A stretch of 64,000 nt of DNA from Lentzea atacamensis (GTDB taxonomy: Bacteria > Actinomycetota > Actinomycetes > Mycobacteriales > Pseudonocardiaceae): assembly GCF_003269295.1 (NCBI RefSeq), contig NZ_QLTT01000001.1:1011635-1075634 (forward strand). Direction: 5' to 3'. Of the stretch, positions 43,320 through 53,242 are shown in pieces (positions within the stretch are counted from its first letter, which is position 1; the number at the start of each line of letters is the position of its first letter). The translations under genes were made by a program, and so were the position numbers. The notes under the pieces are model-generated. The model was not told the origin of the DNA, did not search any database, and saw only the letters and a list, made by a program, of their open reading frames with translations.

Positions 43320-46104
43320 TCTCGGTCAGACCCGTGCGGAAGCCGGCGGCGTGGGTCATCACCACCCGCACCCGCTGGGTGTTCACCGGCGTGAACCGCA
43401 CCTGGTTGTAGTTGGCCCGAGGTTCCGCCGGCGCGCGAACCTGACCCGGCACATCGGCCCACCCGCTGCCGTTCCAGTACTGGACCTGGTACGAAGCCGG
43501 TGCCCGATAACGGTTCCCCGCCCGGTCGTCGCGGAAGTACAGCCGCACCTCGCCGACGGAGCGCTGCTGGCCGAAGTTCAGCTCGTACCAGTCGGTGCCG
43601 TTGGGCGAGCCGGAGCTGCCCCAGATCGGTTCGTTGATCGGGAAGCCGTCCACCGCGGCACCGACCGACGTGCCGGACGCGGTGTACGAGGCCGACGCAC
43701 CGGCAGCCAGGTTCGGCCGCGAGGACGTCAGGTCGACACCGGCCTTGGCGAACACGTCGACCACCCGCGCACCGTTCTGGACGACGTCACGCGGCGCCCG
43801 CACCCCCGGCACGGCGGTCTGGTGCGCCACCGAGCCGCCGGAGGGCAGCGTGACCTGGCCGGTCGCCGGGTCGTAGAGCACGCGGGTCAGCCGGTCGACG
43901 GTGAAGGCGCGGGTGCCGTTCAGGTAGACCGAATAGCCCTGCGGCACACCGTTGTAGCGGGTGACGCCGTCGGCCGGGTCGTCCCACACCACGCTCAGGT
44001 CGGCGTTGCGGTGGCGCAGGTTGTTGGCCGCGAAGTGCGACCAGCCGATGTTGATCGGCGACAGCTCGATCAGCCCGTCCGTGCGCGGCCGGAGCCCAGC
44101 GACGTCCTCGATCACCGTCCAGTTGGAGCTGCCGAGGATGTTGTGGTGGATCCACGACCGGTACTGGATGGTGCCGCCGTTCCAGTCCGCCCAGAACTCG
44201 TTGGCGTCCGGCCACTGCGTGTTGCCACCGACGTACTGCGCCCAGGCGTTCCAGTACAGCAGCTTCTTGTAGTCCTCCGCGGTCATCCACTGGTTCGGGT
44301 AGTTGCGCAGGACCGACGAGTACAGCCGGAACTGCACGGTCGAGTTGATCGTGGAGAAGTTGTTCGAACCGGGGTGACCCGCCGCGGCGGCCTCGGCCTT
44401 GTCCTTCTGGTTGGCCGTGTAGAACGGGAACACCGGGTACTCCGTCGGCTGGGTGAAGAGCCGCAGCGCTTGCTTGTACTGGTCGGTGTTCGGCATCAGG
44501 CCGACCGAGAACGGGTAGTAGTTGTTGATCTCCTTCCACGGCACGTGCGCGTTGGTCGCCACGTGCTTGTGCTCCAGCAGCTGCCGCGACGGGTTCCACA
44601 ACGTGTTGATCACGCCGGTGCGGATCCGGTCGGCCAGCGACTGCATCTCAGCGGCCTTCGCGGTGTTGCCGGCCAGCGCGTAGGCCTGTTGTGCGGCGAC
44701 AGCTCCGCTCCACACGTACGCGGTCTCCGCGCGGTCGAGCCTGCCCGGCCGCCAGTCGAACGACACCGCGTCGGCGTCGTTGCCGGTGAGCGCGCCCCAG
44801 TCGTACTCGATCACACCGTTGTTGTTGGTGTCGTAGAAGGACAACTGACCCTTGGCGTCACCTTCAGCGTAGCGAGCCAACAACGCCGCGATGGACGGCT
44901 GCCCGCCGTGCACCTGGTAACTGCGCCACGCGGCCTCGGAGACGTACTGCGTGTAGGAGTTCGACCAGTTCTCCGGATCACCGGGGTTGTCCATGAACCG
45001 GCCACCGCGCGAAGTCTGGCCAACCGAGAGCCACGGTCCGTACGAGTAGACGGGATCACGCAGGTACTTGAGGTCGTCGATGTGCATCGGCTGGGTCAGC
45101 ACGATCGCGTTGTTGTACCCCGTGACGCCCTCGATCGACACCGGGAACTGGTAGTCCTGGCCGGGGATGTCGACGTCGAGGTGGTTGAAGCGCATCAGCC
45201 ACCAGCGGTAGTAGATGCTCTTCTTGATCGCGGGATCCGGCACGTCGATGTACGGGATGTTGTCTGCCCACCAACGGTTGTATGCCCGCACGTGGGTGGC
45301 GAACGCCGTCGCGGGCGAGTAGCCGCGGTAGGACTGGTACTCGGTCGACGACTCCGGGATCTCGGTGGTGAGGAAACCCATGACCACCTTGGTGGTGACG
45401 GTCTGCCCCGCGCCGACCGTGACCGAGCGGTCCAGCCCGCCGTTGCTCACGCCGAAGCCGTCGCCGGACAGCCGCGGCCGGATCGTGGTGAGGTTGTTCT
45501 TCACCGGACGGCTGCCGGTCAGCTCGTTCCCGCTCGCGGTCGTCGCGTACGGCGAGGTGGCCCGCAGCTGCAGCGTCGCGGCCGACCCGCCGGTGTTGAC
45601 GATCGCCAGGTTCGTCACGGCCACGTTGTTGTGGGTGATGAACTTGGTCATCTCCACCCGGATCGCGCCGCTGGTGAAGACTCCCCTGTAGTGACTGGGT
45701 TTCTGCACCCGGCCGGAGACCTGTTCGGTGAACGAGCCCGGCGAGACGCCGATCGAGTAGGCGTTCTGCCCGCTGATGTCGTCCCAGTACGCGGACCTGC
45801 CACCGAACCCGATCACGCCGGGGTTGTGGGTGTACATGAACAACCCGCGGCCGCGGGTCATCAGGAAGTTGCCCGCCGGGTCGTTGCCGGGACGCGCCAG
45901 CAAGCGGTCCATCCAGAAGTCGGTGCCGGCGCTCTCCGCGTCGTAGATCGCGCCCATCGTGCTGCCGGTGCTGTAACCGACCGGTGGTGCGGGGATCGAG
46001 GGGCCGGTGAACGCCGGATACCCGATCGTCTGTGCGGCCGATGCGGGGACAGTCCCACTCGCGAGCAGCACCAGGACCGTCAGGAGACCAGTGAGGCGCT
46101 TCAT
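43306..46104 (-). CDS. secreted six-hairpin glycosidase with F5/8C domain
   Basis: The 932-residue protein has a signal peptide (1-23), an N-terminal beta-rich region, a central (alpha/alpha)6-barrel type catalytic region of the MGH1/glucoamylase-like class (residues about 270-690; GYNNAIVLTQPMHIDDLKYL; FWADWNGGTIQYRSWIHHN), and a C-terminal F5/8 type C/CBM32 domain (residues about 795-932; AAVDGFPINEPIWGSSG). The exact CAZy family could not be fixed. It ends the arabinofuranoside operon, its ATG overlapping the stop of the GH43 gene (ATGA), which suggests action on the same glycan. Confidence 0.85.
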   Translation of the reverse strand: MKRLTGLLTVLVLLASGTVPASAAQTIGYPAFTGPSIPAPPVGYSTGSTMGAIYDAESAGTDFWMDRLLARPGNDPAGNFLMTRGRGLFMYTHNPGVIGFGGRSAYWDDISGQNAYSIGVSPGSFTEQVSGRVQKPSHYRGVFTSGAIRVEMTKFITHNNVAVTNLAIVNTGGSAATLQLRATSPYATTASGNELTGSRPVKNNLTTIRPRLSGDGFGVSNGGLDRSVTVGAGQTVTTKVVMGFLTTEIPESSTEYQSYRGYSPATAFATHVRAYNRWWADNIPYIDVPDPAIKKSIYYRWWLMRFNHLDVDIPGQDYQFPVSIEGVTGYNNAIVLTQPMHIDDLKYLRDPVYSYGPWLSVGQTSRGGRFMDNPGDPENWSNSYTQYVSEAAWRSYQVHGGQPSIAALLARYAEGDAKGQLSFYDTNNNGVIEYDWGALTGNDADAVSFDWRPGRLDRAETAYVWSGAVAAQQAYALAGNTAKAAEMQSLADRIRTGVINTLWNPSRQLLEHKHVATNAHVPWKEINNYYPFSVGLMPNTDQYKQALRLFTQPTEYPVFPFYTANQKDKAEAAAAGHPGSNNFSTINSTVQFRLYSSVLRNYPNQWMTAEDYKKLLYWNAWAQYVGGNTQWPDANEFWADWNGGTIQYRSWIHHNILGSSNWTVIEDVAGLRPRTDGLIELSPINIGWSHFAANNLRHRNADLSVVWDDPADGVTRYNGVPQGYSVYLNGTRAFTVDRLTRVLYDPATGQVTLPSGGSVAHQTAVPGVRAPRDVVQNGARVVDVFAKAGVDLTSSRPNLAAGASASYTASGTSVGAAVDGFPINEPIWGSSGSPNGTDWYELNFGQQRSVGEVRLYFRDDRAGNRYRAPASYQVQYWNGSGWADVPGQVRAPAEPRANYNQVRFTPVNTQRVRVVMTHAAGFRTGLTEIKVY

Positions 46105-47084
46105 GCCGTCACTCCAGGGTTGGGCGGCGGACCGGCCACCGTCTGGACGACTCGCTGCATGGTGCCGTCAGCGTTGAAACGCAACAGGTCCACGGCGACC
46201 GAGCGGCGGAAGTTGCCGCCGCCGGGCGCGTTTGCGTTGTGGTAGACCATGTACCACTGACCGTTGAACTGCACGACACCCGCGTGGTTGGTGGTCGACG
46301 AGACCTGCCCCAGCACGACACCCCTGTGCGTCCACGGCCCCATCGGGTTCGTGGCGGTGGCGTAGCGCTGGCAGGCGTGGCTCGACGACGTGACGCAGCC
46401 GTTCGTGTCGTTGGCCGCGTAGATCATGTAGTAGAGGCCGTTGCGCTTGAACATGAACGGCGCTTCCCAGAAGTTCGTGAGGCCCTGCGGCGTCACGACC
46501 GGGCCGTCCAGCTCGATCATGTTCGGCTTCAGCTTCGCCGCCCGCACACCCCAGTAGCTGCCCCAGTAGAGGTAGGCCTGGCCGTTGTCGTCGGTGAACA
46601 CCGTGGGGTCGATGTTGAGGCCGGACGAGTTGGGGATGCTGTCGCTGATCAGCGGGCCGCCCTTGGCGTCGGTGAACGGCCCGAGCGGGCTGTCGCCGAC
46701 CGCCACGCCGATGTTCATCCAGCCGGGACCGTTGCCGTTGACCGAGGTGTACCAGTAGTACTTGCCGCCGCGCGGCTCGACCTCGCTGGCCCAGGCGTCG
46801 GCACCGGCCCAGCGGAAGGTGCCGATGTTCGCCCTGGCACCGCGGTCGGTCCAGGTGGCGGCGTCGGTGGACGAGAGCACCCGCCACTCGCGCATGACGA
46901 AGTTCTGCTGGCCCGGCGCGGCCTCGTCGCGTCCGGCGTAGATGTACATCGTGTTGCCGACGACCAGCGGTGCCGGGTCGGCCGTGTAGACCGAGGTGAT
47001 GATCGGGTTGGCCGCGTGTGCGGGCGTTGCCACGACAACGCCCGCTACGAGTGCGATCGCGGCGCCGAGCAGGGTGGCGCGCAT
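46101..47084 (-). CDS. secreted GH43 family glycosidase
   Basis: ATG 47084 follows GAAGGAG. The 327-residue protein has a signal peptide (1-26) and a single GH43 propeller: VYTADPAPLVVGNTMYIYAG, LNIDPTVFTDDNGQAYLYWG and FWEAPFMFKRNGLYYMIYA carry the three acidic positions. The family acts on alpha-L-arabinofuranosides or beta-xylosides. It lies between the DUF1680 enzyme and the six-hairpin glycosidase in one operon, consistent with removal of arabinofuranosyl side groups outside the cell. Confidence 0.92.
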   Translation of the reverse strand: MRATLLGAAIALVAGVVVATPAHAANPIITSVYTADPAPLVVGNTMYIYAGRDEAAPGQQNFVMREWRVLSSTDAATWTDRGARANIGTFRWAGADAWASEVEPRGGKYYWYTSVNGNGPGWMNIGVAVGDSPLGPFTDAKGGPLISDSIPNSSGLNIDPTVFTDDNGQAYLYWGSYWGVRAAKLKPNMIELDGPVVTPQGLTNFWEAPFMFKRNGLYYMIYAANDTNGCVTSSSHACQRYATATNPMGPWTHRGVVLGQVSSTTNHAGVVQFNGQWYMVYHNANAPGGGNFRRSVAVDLLRFNADGTMQRVVQTVAGPPPNPGVTA

Positions 47085-47095
47085 CGAAGCTCCTT

Positions 47096-49526
47096 CTACG
47101 AACCGGTGGAGTGGAGGTTCGCGACCTCTGCGGCGGTGAGGGCGCGACCGTGGACGCGGAACGAGTCCACGGCGCCGTCGAGGTACGGGTCGCCCGTGTA
47201 CTGGGAACGCCCGATCCAGTTCTGCGTGGTGCTGCCGGGGCGCAGGGTGAGCGCTGAGTTGCGCGCCACCTCGGCACCGTTGACGTACAGGACACCGAGA
47301 TCGCCGTTCTGCGTCACGGCGACGTGCGTCCAGACACCCTGCGGAAGGGCCGCTGGTGCGTCGATCCGTTGCTCCCCGGCCACACCACCGGTGGTGACTG
47401 CGAACCGCGCACCGCCGGCCGAGCTGCGCGGGGTGAGGAAGGCGTACGCGCCGGTGCCGCCGCCGAAGTCGAACACCCGCGACCACGTCGCGACGGTGTC
47501 CAGCCGCACCCAGGTGGCGATGGTGAACGAGGTCGCGTCCGCGAGCAGGCCCGAAGGCAGCACTACGTGCGCCCCGGAGCCGGACAGGTCGACCGCTCCC
47601 CCGGTCCGGCCGGTCGTCCACGCCGCCCCGCCCGCGAGCGTGGCGGTCAGACCGTTGCCCGTGGCGTCGTTCGTGTTGCCGTCGAACAGGTAGTGCGCGA
47701 TGAACCGCGGCGGCGGCTCGGCGATCGTCCAGTAGACGGTGTAGCGCTGCCCGTGGACCTTGTAGAACGGCACCAGCGTCACCTGGCCGGTGCTGGCGGA
47801 GGCCGTGTACTGCAACGGTGTCGGGGTCGGCCGGATCGTCGACGGTTGCAGCGTGGGCATCTGCTGGAGGTTGTTCGTGCCGTGGGTGCCCGCGAGCACG
47901 ATCGGGCCGTGCCGGACGGCCTGCACCGCGCGGTTGTCCGGAGTGGACTCCAGCTGCAACGCCATCGACAGGCTGATGTCGACGACGTCACCGCTCGACC
48001 ACGTGCGGTTGATCCGTGCGTAGGTGCCCGGTGTGACGGGGTCCTGGAGTGTTCCGTTGACCCGGATCTGGGCTTGTGCCGCCCAGGACGGGACGCGCAC
48101 GCGCAGGTCGATCGTCCCGGACCCGGTGATCGTGATCCTCGTGCTGTCGGACTCCGGGAACATGGTCTCCTGCCGTACGGTGAACCCGCGCCAGCTCAGC
48201 ACCGAGGCGATGAACAGGTTGACGTGGAGCGTCGTGCCGGAGTGGGCGTAGATCCGCCCGGTGTGGCACGTGTTGGTCTCCATCCCGGTGCCGTGGCAGC
48301 ACGTGAAGTCGTTGTAGTCGTTGCTGTACGTGCGGATGCCACCAGACCGCAACGGCGTGTAGTAGCTGTGGTGGCCGTGGCCGGAGTTCGGGTTCTGCGC
48401 GCCCAGCAGGTGGTTGTAGAGCGTCCTCTCGTAGAAGTCGAAGTACCGTGTGCTGCCGGGGCTCGTGCGGAACAGCTGAGCGGTCAGCTTGAGCATGTTG
48501 TAGGAATTGCAGGACTCGCAGGTGGTGTCCGAGAGCTCGGACGCGATCCGGCCCGGTGCCTTGAAGTACTCGCCGTTGGAGTTGCCGCCGGTCGCGTAGC
48601 TGTGCGTGCCGGCCACGAACTCCCAGAAGTTGCTCGCGATGTCGCGGTACCTCGTCGTGCCCGTGGCGTGGTATTCGCGGATCGCGCCGATGGCCTTCGG
48701 GATCTGCGTGTTGGCGTGGTAGCCGTTGAGCGCGTCGCGGTTCTGCGCCAACGGGTCGAAGATCTCCGCGTGGTCGAAGTACTGGGCGCTGGTGAGGTGG
48801 GCCGTGTCGCCGCTGAGCTGGTAGAGGTTGGTCAGCACCTCGTTCATGCCGCCGAACTCGGTGCGCAGCATGCTCTGCCGCTGGGCGTAGGTCAGCCTGC
48901 CGTTGCGGAAGCCGACCCAGGCCGCCATCCGGTTGAGGACGGTGAGCGCCTGGGCGTTGCCTGCCAGCAAATGCATGTCCAGCAGACCCGCGAGGATCTT
49001 TGTGCAGCGTGTAGTAGGGCGCCCACACTTGCTGGCCGGTCTCCACCCGGTCGATGAAGCTCTCCGGGAACGCCGAGAGGTAGCCGGCGTTGAAACCCGC
49101 CGCCTGCGCGCGGCCCTGGCAGATCGCCAGCTGTGCGACCAGGTGATCGCCCTTGGCCTTGAACGCCGTGTCGCCCGTGCTCGCGTGGGCCTGCGCCAGT
49201 GCGGTCAGGACGTGACCGGTGGAGTGACCGCGCAGCTCCGTGGTGGGCGACTCCCACCCGCCACAAGGGGTGGCGGTCGAGTTCAGGCCGACGTTCAGCC
49301 GGAACGTGTGCAGCAGGCGTTCGGGGTCGATGAACTTCAGATAGGCGTGGGTGCGGGTGGTGTTGTTCAGGAACGGTCCCGGCAGGAGAGACACCGCGCC
49401 GAGACCGAACAGCTCGGCGGACACCCCGATGTCGGGTCGTGCCGCGGCGAGCGCGGGCGCGGGCAGCGCCGCCGCCGCAACGGCGAACGCGCCCGCACGC
49501 AGAACCGTGCGCCGGTTGGGGAACAT
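47096..49526 (-). pseudogene. DUF1680/GH146-type beta-L-arabinofuranosidase with LamG domain, one-base frameshift
   Basis: ATG 49526 opens a Tat-like signal (NRRTVLRAGAFAVAAAAL) and the start of a DUF1680 catalytic domain (NSTATPCGGWESPTTELRGH). At 48999-49001 an A run in CACAAAGATC has one base more than expected, shifting YYTLHK out of frame. The rest continues in another frame as MHLLAGNAQALTVLNR to the end: the zinc-site blocks TTCESCNSYNML and FTCCHGTG, then a C-terminal LamG/concanavalin-like domain. Repairing one base gives an intact protein of about 810 residues. Either a recent mutation or a base-calling error. Confidence 0.88.
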
Positions 49527-50350
49527 CAGTACCCGTACCGGTTCTTCAGGTGCCGCCACCAGTCGCGGAGCATCCACCGGTCGAACTCGGTGATCACCGC
49601 GGAGCTGCCCGCCTTCATGATGAACCCGCCGACCCCGCTGGGTGTCCAGTCGTAGAAGTCGTCCAGGCCGAACGTGTGGCCTATCTCGTGCAGCAGGATC
49701 GTCACGTCGTTGGCGTTGAGGCTGTTCATGAAGTACTCGCTGCCCATCCGCTGGCCCCAGTCGCCACCCGCTCCGCCGCCCATTCCGGCGGTGAGCCACA
49801 ACGACTGGTCGTAGTGCCGTGCGACGCCACCGGGACAACGCGGATAGATGCCGTTGCGGTTGAAGAACCTGCCGCAGCCCTCCGCGCACTGAGGCGCGTT
49901 CTCGCGGATGTCGTTGACGTAGATGTCGACGGAGTTGTCGGTCCACTTCAGCTGGTTGCGGTCACGCACCGCCCAGCCGACGACCTTGATGGGCACCGAG
50001 GCGTACGGGAAGTGGTTGTGGCCCGCCATCGCGTCCATCCACTTCTTGTACTGGCGGGCGAGCTGGGCGTGGATCGCGTCGCGCTGGGCGGCGGTCACCG
50101 GCTGGGGAGAGTCCCAGCGCACGCAGAAGTTCAGGTAGCCGCCGTTGACGAAGAGCTGGTCCCAGCCGTAGTTGCGGAAGCCGTAGAGGTTGCCGTACGT
50201 GCTCTCCACGTGCTGCCACACCTGGTTCAACGGTGTCACCAGGTTCGACGGCGGTGTCCATCCGTGGTCCGCTCTCGCCGGAGCCGCCACGCTCGCCGCC
50301 ATCACCGCCGCGAAGATCGCGGTCACGAGTCCTTTCCACAACCGGGTCAT
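49526..50350 (-). CDS. secreted zinc metalloprotease-like protein
   Basis: ATG 50350 follows AAGGAGG. The 274-residue protein has a signal peptide (1-27) and the zinc motif HEIGHTFGLDDFYDW (HExxHxxGxxD), as in metzincin-like peptidases, with a downstream Met-containing turn (GGFIMKAGS). Four Cys in the middle may form disulfides. It sits inside the arabinan-type operon, between permease and glycosidase genes. The overlap TGATG with the next gene supports one transcript. It may process glycoprotein substrates such as plant cell-wall proteins. Confidence 0.82.
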   Translation of the reverse strand: MTRLWKGLVTAIFAAVMAASVAAPARADHGWTPPSNLVTPLNQVWQHVESTYGNLYGFRNYGWDQLFVNGGYLNFCVRWDSPQPVTAAQRDAIHAQLARQYKKWMDAMAGHNHFPYASVPIKVVGWAVRDRNQLKWTDNSVDIYVNDIRENAPQCAEGCGRFFNRNGIYPRCPGGVARHYDQSLWLTAGMGGGAGGDWGQRMGSEYFMNSLNANDVTILLHEIGHTFGLDDFYDWTPSGVGGFIMKAGSSAVITEFDRWMLRDWWRHLKNRYGY

Positions 50351-50366
50351 TCCGACCTCCTTGTTG

Positions 50367-51158
50367 TCACCCTTTGAGTGCGCCGGAGGTGAATCCGCGC
50401 ACGTAGCTGCGTTGCATGAACGCGAAGAGCACCAGGCAGGGCACCGCCATGAAGACGACACCCGCCTCCAACGCGGCGTAGTCGATCGAGCCGTGGCTCG
50501 CGGTGCGCATGTTGACCACGGCGAGCACCGTGGTGAACTTGTCGGTGGAGTTGAGCAGGATCAGCGGGGCGAAGAACTCGCTCCACGACGTGAGGAACGC
50601 GAACAACCCCACCGTTACCAGGCCGGGGCGGACGGCCGGGAGCATGATCCGCACGAGCGTGCCGAGGCTCGTGCAGCCGTCGACCCGCGCGGACTCCTCC
50701 AGCTCGACCGGGACGGCCTCGAAGCTGTTGCGCATCATGAAGACCGAGAACGGCAGCTGGAACACGATCAGCACGATGCTCAGGCCCACCAGCGAGTCCT
50801 CGAGCCCGAGCCAGCCGAGCAGCACGTACAGCGCGATGAGGATCGTCGCGTACGGCACCATCAGGATCGCGAGCGTCAGCAGGAAGAGCAGGTCGCGGCC
50901 GGGGAACTTGAACCGCCCGAACGCGTAACCGGCGAACGTGGCGACGATCAGGGTGCCGCCCACCGTCGTCGCGCTCACGATCACGCTGTTCAGCACGTGC
51001 ACCGGCCGGATGCCGTTGGCGGACGTGAAGAGCCGCGCATAGTTTTCGGCACCGAAACCGCTATCGGTGCGCACCGACGCCCAGCCGCTCCACACGAGCG
51101 GGAACAGGAACAGGATCGCGAGTGCGGTCCCGGTGACGTAATAACCCCAGCGGTTCAT
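50367..51158 (-). CDS. carbohydrate ABC transporter permease (MalG type)
   Basis: The 263-residue protein has six membrane helices and the inner-membrane permease EAA-like loop (VELEESARVDGCTSLGTLVRIMLPAVRPG), which contacts the ATPase. It overlaps the partner permease gene by four bases. No ATPase gene is in the operon, so a shared MsiK-type ATPase elsewhere is likely, as common in actinomycetes. Confidence 0.94.
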   Translation of the reverse strand: MNRWGYYVTGTALAILFLFPLVWSGWASVRTDSGFGAENYARLFTSANGIRPVHVLNSVIVSATTVGGTLIVATFAGYAFGRFKFPGRDLLFLLTLAILMVPYATILIALYVLLGWLGLEDSLVGLSIVLIVFQLPFSVFMMRNSFEAVPVELEESARVDGCTSLGTLVRIMLPAVRPGLVTVGLFAFLTSWSEFFAPLILLNSTDKFTTVLAVVNMRTASHGSIDYAALEAGVVFMAVPCLVLFAFMQRSYVRGFTSGALKG

Positions 51159-51976
51159 GCCGACCGCCTGCGCAGCACGGTGAGCTGGACCGAGCTGACC
51201 ACCGCGAGCAGCACCAGCAGCACCACCGAGATCCCGGCCGCCGATCCGAGGTCGAGCCGGACGAACGCCTCCCGGTAGATCAGCATCACCAGCGAGGTGG
51301 TGCTGTTGTCCGGCCCTCCCCTGGTGAGGATCCAGAACTGGTCGAACGCGAGCAGCGACCCGGTGACCATCATGGTGAGCACCAGCGCGATCGTCGGCCG
51401 CATCAGCGGCACGGTGATCCGCCGGAACGTCTGCCAGCGCGTGGCCCCGTCGATCCGTGCCGCCTCGTAGACGTCCACCGGGATCGCCTGCAGCCCGGTC
51501 AGCAGGATCAGCATGTTGAACCCGGCGAACCGCCACAGCACCAGCAGCACCGCCGAGCCCAGCGCGGGGCTGCCGTCCGCCAGTGGCAGCGGGCCGATCT
51601 CCTCGCTGAGCAGGCCGAGGAAGAGCAGGGACGCGCTGGCGAACCCGACCGCCATCGGCAGGAAGAACGCGGTCCGGAAGAACCCGACGCCTTTCCGGCG
51701 GTTCTGCACCAGCAGCGCGAGGCCGAACGCGATGACGAACAGCAGGACCGTGATGATCACCGTGTACCGCAGGGTGAACCAGGCTGCCGTCGTCAGCAGC
51801 GCGTTGTCGCCGATGGCGGTGTAGTTGTCAGGTGCGTTGACGCGCGGCTTGCCCAGCAACGGCCAGCGGTGCAGCGACATCCAGCCGACGAGCAGCAGCG
51901 GAGCCACGAAGAACAGCACCACCAGCACCGCGGCGGGCGTGGCGTAGAGGGCTCCGATGACCGCTCGCCTGCGCAC
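51155..51976 (-). CDS. carbohydrate ABC transporter permease (MalF type)
   Basis: The 273-residue protein has six membrane helices and the loop DVYEAARIDGATRWQTFRRIT with its conserved EAA and Gly. With the following permease it forms the membrane channel for the sugar bound by the upstream lipoprotein. Confidence 0.94.
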   Translation of the reverse strand: MRRRAVIGALYATPAAVLVVLFFVAPLLLVGWMSLHRWPLLGKPRVNAPDNYTAIGDNALLTTAAWFTLRYTVIITVLLFVIAFGLALLVQNRRKGVGFFRTAFFLPMAVGFASASLLFLGLLSEEIGPLPLADGSPALGSAVLLVLWRFAGFNMLILLTGLQAIPVDVYEAARIDGATRWQTFRRITVPLMRPTIALVLTMMVTGSLLAFDQFWILTRGGPDNSTTSLVMLIYREAFVRLDLGSAAGISVVLLVLLAVVSSVQLTVLRRRSA

Positions 51977-51979
51977 GGG

Positions 51980-53221
51980 TCACTCCTGCCGCAGCGACTT
52001 GGTGATGGCCTCGTTGCCCGCCATCAGCGCCGCCGAGGCGTCGCCGAACAACGCGCCGCGCACGGTCGTCAGCCACGGGCCCTGCGGGTCGTTGAACGTC
52101 GCGTTGAAGTTGCGGGCGTACGGCGTCTTCCCCTTGGCCACCAACCCGTTGACGGTGACGAGCCGTGGGTCGGCCGACGAGTGCTTGTTCGCCGCGAGAT
52201 CCGTGCGAACCGGCACGCCCTTGCGTTTCGCGACGACCTCGACCTGTGCCTCGTCCGACATCGTCCAGGCCAGGAAGTCCCACGCCTGCTCGGCTTTCGA
52301 GCTCGTGGCGCCGATGCCGATCGCGTCGCCGCCGACGAACGTGGACTCCCCGCCGGTGATGCCGGGGATCGGCGCGACGCCGACCTCGACGCCCTTGGCC
52401 TCGATGGCGTCGAGCCACACCGAGGGGCCGGGTGCGATGCCGACCTTCCCGCCCTGCAGCGCGCCGAGCCACGTCGGGCCCGCCTCGCCCTTCGACGCCG
52501 GTGAGGCCACACCCTGGTCATAGAGGTCGCGGTACACGGCGAACACGGCGGCCATCTCGGGTGAGTCGACCTTCGCACTGAGACCGTCGGCGTCCAGCAC
52601 GTCGCCACCGGCTGCCCACACCGACGGCCACAGCGTGAACTCCACGCAACCACCGCAGTTGCCGCCGAAGTAGGTGCCGTGGACGTCACCGCCCAGCTGA
52701 TCGATCTTGCGGGCGTGCTCGGTGAACTCGGTGAGCGTGCGCGGCGGCTTCTCCGGGTCGAGGCCCGCCTTCGCGTAGAGGTCCTTGTTGTAGAGCATCA
52801 CCGACAGGTCGATCGTGTGCGGCACCGCGAAGTTGTGGCCCTCCCACGTACCCGCACGGACGTGGGAGGGGGCTACGGAGTCCTTGAACGGCAAGGACTT
52901 GAACTGTTCGGAGACGTCTGCCCACAGGCCCTGGGCGGCGTACTGCGGCGCGAACACGACGTCCGCGGCGAACAGGTCCGGCAACGCCTTCGCGCCGGCG
53001 GCCGAGGCGAGCTTCGCCGGGTACTCCTCGTTGGGGTACGCGGTGACCTCGATCTTGTTGCGGTGCGAGGCGTTGTAGGCGTCGGCGTAGGCCTTCGACA
53101 CCGCCTCGGTCGCCGCGCGGGTCCACAGCGTGAGGGTCGTCCCGTCGTCGGCGGCCCCGGACCGGTCCGCACCGCACGCCGTGGCCAGCACCAGAACGAC
53201 AGCCGCGAGCATCGCTTTCAC
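51980..53221 (-). CDS. ABC transporter sugar-binding lipoprotein
   Basis: The 413-residue protein has a lipobox (LVLATACGAD) and the extracellular solute-binding family 1 pattern (LTLWTRAATEAVSKAYADAY; ATSSKAEQAWDFLAWTMSDE). Its place between a GH127 arabinofuranosidase and two permeases points to uptake of arabinose-containing oligosaccharides. It follows the GH127 gene by 21 bases. Confidence 0.94.
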   Translation of the reverse strand: MKAMLAAVVLVLATACGADRSGAADDGTTLTLWTRAATEAVSKAYADAYNASHRNKIEVTAYPNEEYPAKLASAAGAKALPDLFAADVVFAPQYAAQGLWADVSEQFKSLPFKDSVAPSHVRAGTWEGHNFAVPHTIDLSVMLYNKDLYAKAGLDPEKPPRTLTEFTEHARKIDQLGGDVHGTYFGGNCGGCVEFTLWPSVWAAGGDVLDADGLSAKVDSPEMAAVFAVYRDLYDQGVASPASKGEAGPTWLGALQGGKVGIAPGPSVWLDAIEAKGVEVGVAPIPGITGGESTFVGGDAIGIGATSSKAEQAWDFLAWTMSDEAQVEVVAKRKGVPVRTDLAANKHSSADPRLVTVNGLVAKGKTPYARNFNATFNDPQGPWLTTVRGALFGDASAALMAGNEAITKSLRQE

Positions 53222-53242
53222 GGTCTCTCCTTTGAGACGTGG

